5,459 nt of DNA, taken from NCBI GenBank assembly GCA_003647825.1, contig QMNP01000129.1:1-5459 (forward strand), written 5' to 3'. A program made the translations under genes and the position numbers. The stretch comes from Candidatus Cloacimonadota bacterium (GTDB lineage Bacteria; Cloacimonadota; Cloacimonadia; Cloacimonadales; TCS61). Of the stretch, positions 1 to 4,400 are shown one piece after another. Each line of letters begins with the position of its first letter. Position 1 is the first letter of the stretch. Under the pieces are notes generated by a model that made no database searches, was not told the DNA's origin, and saw only the letters and a list, made by a program, of their open reading frames with translations.

Positions 1-101
1 ATTATATTAATGTCAATATTATTGAGCAATAAGAATAATTTTAATAAAGATGAATTCAATTTCCTCTTTACAATTTAAGACTTAAGCAAAAATTCTTTTA
101 T
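1..101. other. A/T-rich upstream region, no supported gene
   Basis: This stretch is strongly A/T-rich and holds no gene I can support. Two forward frames are open from the window edge for a short distance, with stops at 30-32 and 76-78. Either could be the last few codons of an upstream gene, but there is too little sequence to choose. A weak promoter-like pair (TTGAGC at 22-27, TAAAGA at 45-50, 17-base spacer) lies upstream of the methyltransferase gene. It matches consensus poorly and is not called as a promoter. Confidence 0.4.
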
Positions 102-959
102 ATGAATAAAAATAGAAACTGCAATTACAAATTATTAGATTGTGGAGAGTTTGAAAAGCTGGAGCAAATTGACGATGTCATAATTCGAAGATCGGCTCCA
201 CAAGCTATCTGGGAACGTAAACTGAATAAAGAAACCTGGGATCAATATCAGGCAAAATATGATCTCCAAAAACACGCTTGGGAATTGAAGCAGGGAATAG
301 AACTACCCAATCTCAAATGCAATAATTTAACTTTCGAACTGAGGTTTTCTGGAAATGGTCAAATCGGAATTTTCCCGGAACAGGAACCTAACTGGCGTTG
401 GCTTCAGGATGTAATATCTAAAGCAGATCGCCCCTTAAATATCTTAAATGGATTTGCCTACACAGGTGCTTCTACCCTCTTTGCTTCTTCTGCGGAAAAA
501 AACACCAACTCCATAAATGTAACTCATGTCGATGCTGCTGCCGGTAGTGTGAAATGGGCCAGAGAAAATTGTAGATTATCGAATCTGGAAAACAATAATA
601 TCCGCTGGATAGTTGATGATATAATCAAATTTCTTACTCGTGAATTTAAACGCGGAAATAAATATGACGGTATTATCCTTGATCCTCCAGCCTTTGGTCG
701 CGGGAAAAAAAGTGCTACCTGGAAATTGGATAGAGATTTACCAAAATTGATGCAGTTAGTTGATCAAGTATTAAGCAGCACTCCTGAATTCATAATTTTA
801 AGCTGTCATGACAAAGCTTTTGGCAATAATGAACTTCAGGATAATCTTTCCAAAATTAAGAAATTTAATAATGGAAAGATAGAAACTGTGGATCTTACGA
901 TTAAATCTTTAGATGGGAATGATCTTCCTTCCGGGAGTTGCGCTAGATGGAGAAAGTGA
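102..959 (+). CDS. class I SAM-dependent methyltransferase, COG1092/RlmI-like, without PUA domain
   Basis: A complete 285-residue cytoplasmic protein that most likely transfers a methyl group from S-adenosylmethionine to RNA. Its motifs match the COG1092 family, whose E. coli member RlmI makes m5C in 23S rRNA. Visible motifs are GIFPEQ (about 89-94) before the fold; the SAM-binding motif I LNGFAYTGAST (115-124); the acidic end of strand 2 in THVDA (D144), followed by WAREN (152-156); LDPPAFGRG with DPP at 194-196; LSCHDKAF near 235; and a terminal LPSG..ARW signature. The N-terminal PUA domain of RlmI is absent and the protein is about 110 residues shorter than RlmI, so it belongs to the short subgroup whose substrate I cannot name. 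ATG at 102 is chosen because homology-like sequence (YKLLDCGEFEKLEQID) begins a few residues later. No good Shine-Dalgarno precedes it, only A-rich sequence. The gene stands alone and ends in its own terminator. Family assignment is firm; target is inference. Confidence 0.93.
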   Translation: MNKNRNCNYKLLDCGEFEKLEQIDDVIIRRSAPQAIWERKLNKETWDQYQAKYDLQKHAWELKQGIELPNLKCNNLTFELRFSGNGQIGIFPEQEPNWRWLQDVISKADRPLNILNGFAYTGASTLFASSAEKNTNSINVTHVDAAAGSVKWARENCRLSNLENNNIRWIVDDIIKFLTREFKRGNKYDGIILDPPAFGRGKKSATWKLDRDLPKLMQLVDQVLSSTPEFIILSCHDKAFGNNELQDNLSKIKKFNNGKIETVDLTIKSLDGNDLPSGSCARWRK

Positions 960-997
960 AAAATGATTAGTTAACTTCAATTTATATTGCATTCTTG

Positions 998-1023
998 TTG
1001 CTCCCGTGGGAGCAAATATTTTT
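998..1023 (+). terminator. rho-independent terminator of the methyltransferase gene
   Basis: TTGCTCCC (998-1005) and GGGAGCAA (1008-1015) are perfect 8-base inverted complements separated by GT. As RNA this most likely folds as a 7-bp stem capped by a CGUG tetraloop. A T-rich tract (ATATTTTT, 1016-1023) follows at once. The hairpin begins 38 bases after the methyltransferase stop codon and is the only G/C-rich stem in the gap. There is no matching A-run on the 5' side, so it should act on the forward strand only. Confidence 0.85.
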
Positions 1024-1121
1024 ACTATCTAAAAAATGAATATACTTCCCTTACTTCTTTGTTCATATAGCATTAAATATATTTAATAAAATTGGTAATC
1101 GTTGATAGTCAATTATTTTTG

Positions 1122-1136
1122 TTCCAATTTATGGAA
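1122..1136. promoter_or_regulatory. possible operator dyad TTCCA-N5-TGGAA
   Basis: Perfect 5-bp half-sites TTCCA (1122-1126) and TGGAA (1132-1136) flank an A/T core. The dyad sits about 47 bases upstream of the extended -10 element, where an activator or repressor could bind. The half-sites are short and no regulator is encoded in the window, so this is only a weak candidate. Confidence 0.15.
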
Positions 1137-1182
1137 AAATTTTTAATTTGACATAAAGGCTAAAAAAAAATAAGTAAAATAA

Positions 1183-1191
1183 TGTTATAAT
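1183..1191 (+). promoter_or_regulatory. extended -10 promoter element for the large secreted protein gene
   Basis: The sequence TGTTATAAT is a perfect extended -10: TG, one base, then consensus TATAAT (1186-1191). No -35 hexamer lies at a 16-18 base spacing, where the sequence is a run of A, but extended -10 promoters of the sigma-70 type do not need one. Transcription would begin near 1197-1199 and give a leader of about 200 nt before the ATG at 1397. A Bacteroidota-like element TATCTTTG (1247-1254) also fits TAnnTTTG, but no TTTG box lies at a suitable distance upstream. Because consensus-like hexamers are common in A/T-rich DNA, the call is moderate. Confidence 0.45.
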
Positions 1192-1216
1192 TTTTTTATG
1201 ATAAAAAGGGAGGGGG

Positions 1217-1363
1217 ATGTTTATAACTTTTTTGTTTTTAGCTTATTATCTTTGCGCACATTTAAATGAAACAAAATATAATTTAATCTTTAATTTTCGC
1301 AATTTACCATTTAACTGTAACCATCGCAATTTAAATTTTTTATATTTTCATGTTAATTTTTAA
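1217..1363 (+). CDS. doubtful small ORF or leader peptide, 48 aa
   Basis: This reading frame has 48 codons and a TAA stop at 1361-1363. It starts with an ATG placed 3 bases after the GGAGG core of a strong polypurine tract (GGGAGGGGG, 1208-1216), itself about 10 bases after the predicted transcription start. The first 14 residues are hydrophobic (MFITFLFLAYYLCA) and could form a membrane segment; the rest is rich in N, F and L. It ends 33 bases before the start of the large gene, so it could be a leader peptide or a small membrane protein. Against this, the base composition (about 19% GC) and amino-acid mix look like translated A/T-rich spacer, and the Shine-Dalgarno spacing is tight. I recognise no family. 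Confidence 0.2.
   Translation: MFITFLFLAYYLCAHLNETKYNLIFNFRNLPFNCNHRNLNFLYFHVNF
1298..1333. repeat. 9-bp direct repeat CGCAATTTA, 27-base period
   Basis: CGCAATTTA occurs at 1298-1306 and again at 1325-1333, in the probable leader of the large gene. The two CGC triplets are among the few G/C-rich spots in this stretch, so the match is a little more than A/T bias. A 27-base period keeps the repeats in phase with each other in the doubtful small ORF, where both read R-N-L. A function is not evident. Confidence 0.4.
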
Positions 1364-1384
1364 AATTTTAATAATTAATAAAAA

Positions 1385-1396
1385 AGGGGATTTTTT
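1385..1396 (+). promoter_or_regulatory. ribosome binding site of the large secreted protein gene
   Basis: AAGGGGA, preceded by a run of A and followed by six T, sits directly before the ATG at 1397. It pairs with the anti-Shine-Dalgarno using one G-U pair, and the spacing of about 7 bases is good. Together with the signal peptide that starts at this ATG, it fixes the start codon. The earlier tract at 1201-1216 (ATAAAAAGGGAGGGGG) resembles this one. Confidence 0.75.
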
Positions 1397-1456
1397 ATGA
1401 AAAAAGTTTTATTTTTGATTATTAGTTTTGGTATTTTTTCTCTTCTTATGGCTGCT
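1397..1456 (+). other. signal peptide of the large secreted protein
   Basis: Residues 1-20 have a short basic start (KK), an uninterrupted hydrophobic stretch (VLFLIISFGIFSLLM) and small residues AA before Q21. Signal peptidase I cleavage after Ala20 would leave Gln at the new N terminus. That agrees with the preference for Gln at +1, later cyclised to pyroglutamate, known for Bacteroidota exported proteins. Cleavage after Ala19 is the alternative. Confidence 0.85.
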
Positions 1457-4400
1457 CAACATGACTATAACCCAACTGATAGCCCAACCCAATATGCTTA
1501 TGGTTATGATACATATTCCGAATTAGGTTGGACAGATATCATTGTTGCAGATACCGATGTGATTACTGATGTAGTTGTAGCTTATACTTGGACAACCGAT
1601 TATTATGCATATGAAGGTTCATTTTGGCTGGAATCACCAACAAGTGATACTGTGGTTGAAATTGCCAATGGCGAAGATAGTGGAACATACAGTCATACAT
1701 TAACTGGTTTTGTAGATGAAATCATGACTGGAACCTGGAAGTTATGGATCGAGGATAGTTATGGGGATGGAGGTCATCAGGCTACTGGTATCACCGTATC
1801 ATTTCATTATGCTGTTGCTGGAGCCCCTGATCCTCCTGCATCTCTTACGGCCACAGCTGTTGGAACCGATCAAATTGATCTCGCTTGGACTCAAAATGCT
1901 GCTTCAGAAGATGTATTACTAGCCTGGAGTGCTGATGGCATCTTTGGTTCTCCAGAAAATGGTACTTCGTATGCAGCAGATGCAACGATCGTAGGTGGTG
2001 GTACTGTGCTATATAATGGAAGCACAACATCATATTCACATATGTCTTTATTAAGTAATTCAGCATATTATTATAAAGCATGGTCATTAAATGGAAGTGG
2101 TGCAAGTTTATTGTATTCAGATGGGATAGCCGCTAATGCCTTCACTGACATAGCTTTACCATATGCTGAAACATTTACTATTTGGCCTCCCAATCAATGG
2201 GATTTAACCGGTGGCACACAAACTTGTATGCAGTATTCATCAGGTGAAGTTGATTGTGCAAAGGCTAATTTCTGGAGTTGGTCTAGTGGCAGTACAGCTT
2301 ATATGCTTTCACCAGAATTGGAGTTAACTGGTGCAACTGGCGGACTTTATTTCTTTAATTTTGACTGGTCTCATTTATATTCTGCTTCGTATCCAAATGA
2401 TGCCTTAACAGTTTCTATAACTTCAGATGGTGGTGCCAACTGGACCGAATTATTCAGTAAAGCTGGTGAAAATTTTGATTCCAATGACGGAGCTGGAAAC
2501 ACAGCACCGGGATCATTTGTAACTGAATCATATAACGTATCTTCCTATGTGGGTGAAACTGTACAGTTCCGCTTTTACTTTTATAGTGGTTGGGGGCCAG
2601 ATGCCTTTGTAGATAATGTAGAATTAGTTACACCAGATCCTGTGCCAGTTTTTTCTGCAGCACCAGATCCTTTGCTGTTTTCTGTAGAAGCAGGTACGGG
2701 TGATAGAGGTTATATTCAAGTTTCCAATACAGGATATGCCGACCTTATAATAAACAGCGCAAGCATTATTGGAACAGATGATAGAAATTTCAGCACAGAT
2801 GTAATTTTATCAGCTATTACATTAGCACCTGCAGGAACTCATATATTTAATGTAGATTTCTTTCCAAATGATGATAGAGATTTTGTTGCTCAACTTAAAC
2901 TTGGAACAAACCTGGGAGACCAAGTTGTAGATCTAAATGGAACCGGTTTCCTTATTGCACCGGATGGTCTGGCAGCTGTTCAAAATGAATATTACGGCCA
3001 CACCTTAACCTGGAATGCTCCAATTAATAATACCTGGAGTTGGCATACAGAAACATTAAATTCCTGGTATTCTGTATCTGCTACACCTACAGCTACAGAT
3101 TGGATGGGTATGAAATTGATGGCCAATATGACAGGATACCTTACCAATGTTTATGTGCTCGCCAGACCAAATGCTGCTGGTGAAACACATACTTTTGCTT
3201 CAATAGGAATTTATCCAGATGTTGCCGGTGCACCCGATATAGCAAATCCAATCGAAATATGGGCAGATGTTGAAACTACAGATATTAATGGTGAATTACT
3301 TCAATTAACACTTGCTTCACCTCTTTCATTAACTTATGTTGATGAATACTGGGTAATGGCAAACTGGCAGGTTGGATCTACTCCCAGAATAGCTGGTGAT
3401 AATACAGCTGGAATTTACGGAAGGCTAGCCTTTTCTAATGATGGTACTACATGGAATGCTTTTGCGGCTAATTTATTCATGTACGGCCAGATGTCTGAAA
3501 CTCTGCCAGAAGGAGAAAATGATGTTAATGGAGATATCACTCTAATTTTGAATCAAGTGAATACTACTAATACATTAACAAATCGCAGACAAAAAGAAAA
3601 TAACATAAGTTCACCGGTTTCTTTTAGTAGAAGAACTTCTGTTGATAAAGCTTCCGATAATAGATTTTACTATAATGATTACACTGTTTATAGAGGAATT
3701 GGATCGGGTATTTACGATGAAGGTACTACTGCTTCTACAGAGATATACGATTATGTGAATACTCCTACAGAAGCAGCTACAACATATTACTATAATGTAG
3801 CTGCAAATTATACTGCAGGTGAAGCTTTGGGAACAGAGATAAATGCAACTACTAATGTATTACCAACAGCTTCTACTTCTCCTACACCGGCAGATGCAGA
3901 AACAGGTATTTTAACTACTGCTACTTTATCGTGGACTAATAATGGAACTGTATCTGATGTAACTGTTTATTTTGACACAGATGATCCTCCTGTTGCTACT
4001 CTTACAGAAGATGATCTAACATCTGCTACTCCTACTTTAGCAGCAAATCAAACTTACTATTGGAAAGTTGATGTAACAGACGGATATCGTACTGACGTTA
4101 ACGGTACTGTTTGGTCATTTACCACTGTTGCTTTACCTCCTGATCCAGTTACCTATATAGCACCCGCAGATGCGGCTGTAGATCAGTTACTCACAGGTAC
4201 CTTAAGCTGGAATTCTGATCCGTTAGCTTCTTCTTATAAAGTATATTTAGATACAGCTACGGATCCTGTTACATTAGTACAAAACACTGCAGATCTTACA
4301 TACAGCTATTCTGTACCTGCATACAGCCAAACGTACTATTGGAAAGTTGTTCCGACCAATGATGTTGGAGATGCAGTTGGTGCAGCAATTTGGTCGTTTA

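Larger units (their letters stand above)
960..1396. other. A/T-rich intergenic region between two transcription units
   Basis: This 437-base gap holds the terminator of the upstream gene, then about 370 bases of very A/T-rich DNA that probably carry the promoter and a long leader for the giant secreted protein. Small symmetric elements are present: a 16-bp palindrome ATTAAATATATTTAAT (1072-1087), a dyad TTCCA-N5-TGGAA (1122-1136), and an inverted pair AAATTGG/CCAATTT (1089-1095 and 1124-1130). The palindromes made only of A and T are expected by chance at this composition. No tRNA, structured RNA or mobile-element end was recognised. Confidence 0.7.

Noticed and set aside
1..78. Possible 3' end of an upstream gene (stop at 76-78, or at 30-32 in another frame)
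   Set aside because: Both frames are open from the window edge but the tails are too short, and the sequence too A/T-rich, to tell coding from chance.
1072..1087. Perfect 16-bp palindrome ATTAAATATATTTAAT
   Set aside because: It consists only of A and T in DNA of about 80% A+T, where such palindromes arise by chance, and it has no T-run or promoter relation that would give it a role.
1148..1191. Perfect TTGACA (1148-1153) and perfect TATAAT (1186-1191) as a sigma-70 promoter pair
   Set aside because: The spacer is 32 bases, about twice the workable 16-18. The TATAAT is explained better as an extended -10. TAAAAT at 1175-1180 would give a 21-base spacer, also too long.
1198..1269. Forward ORF of 23 codons starting at ATG 1198
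   Set aside because: The ATG would sit at the predicted transcription start with no ribosome binding site, and the frame is short and without recognisable features.
1845..2105. Reverse-strand open frame of 86 codons
   Set aside because: It lies wholly inside the large forward gene, in a stretch coding clear FnIII-like sequence. Its His/Leu/Tyr-rich translation is what the complement of the forward codons gives, and there is no start context.
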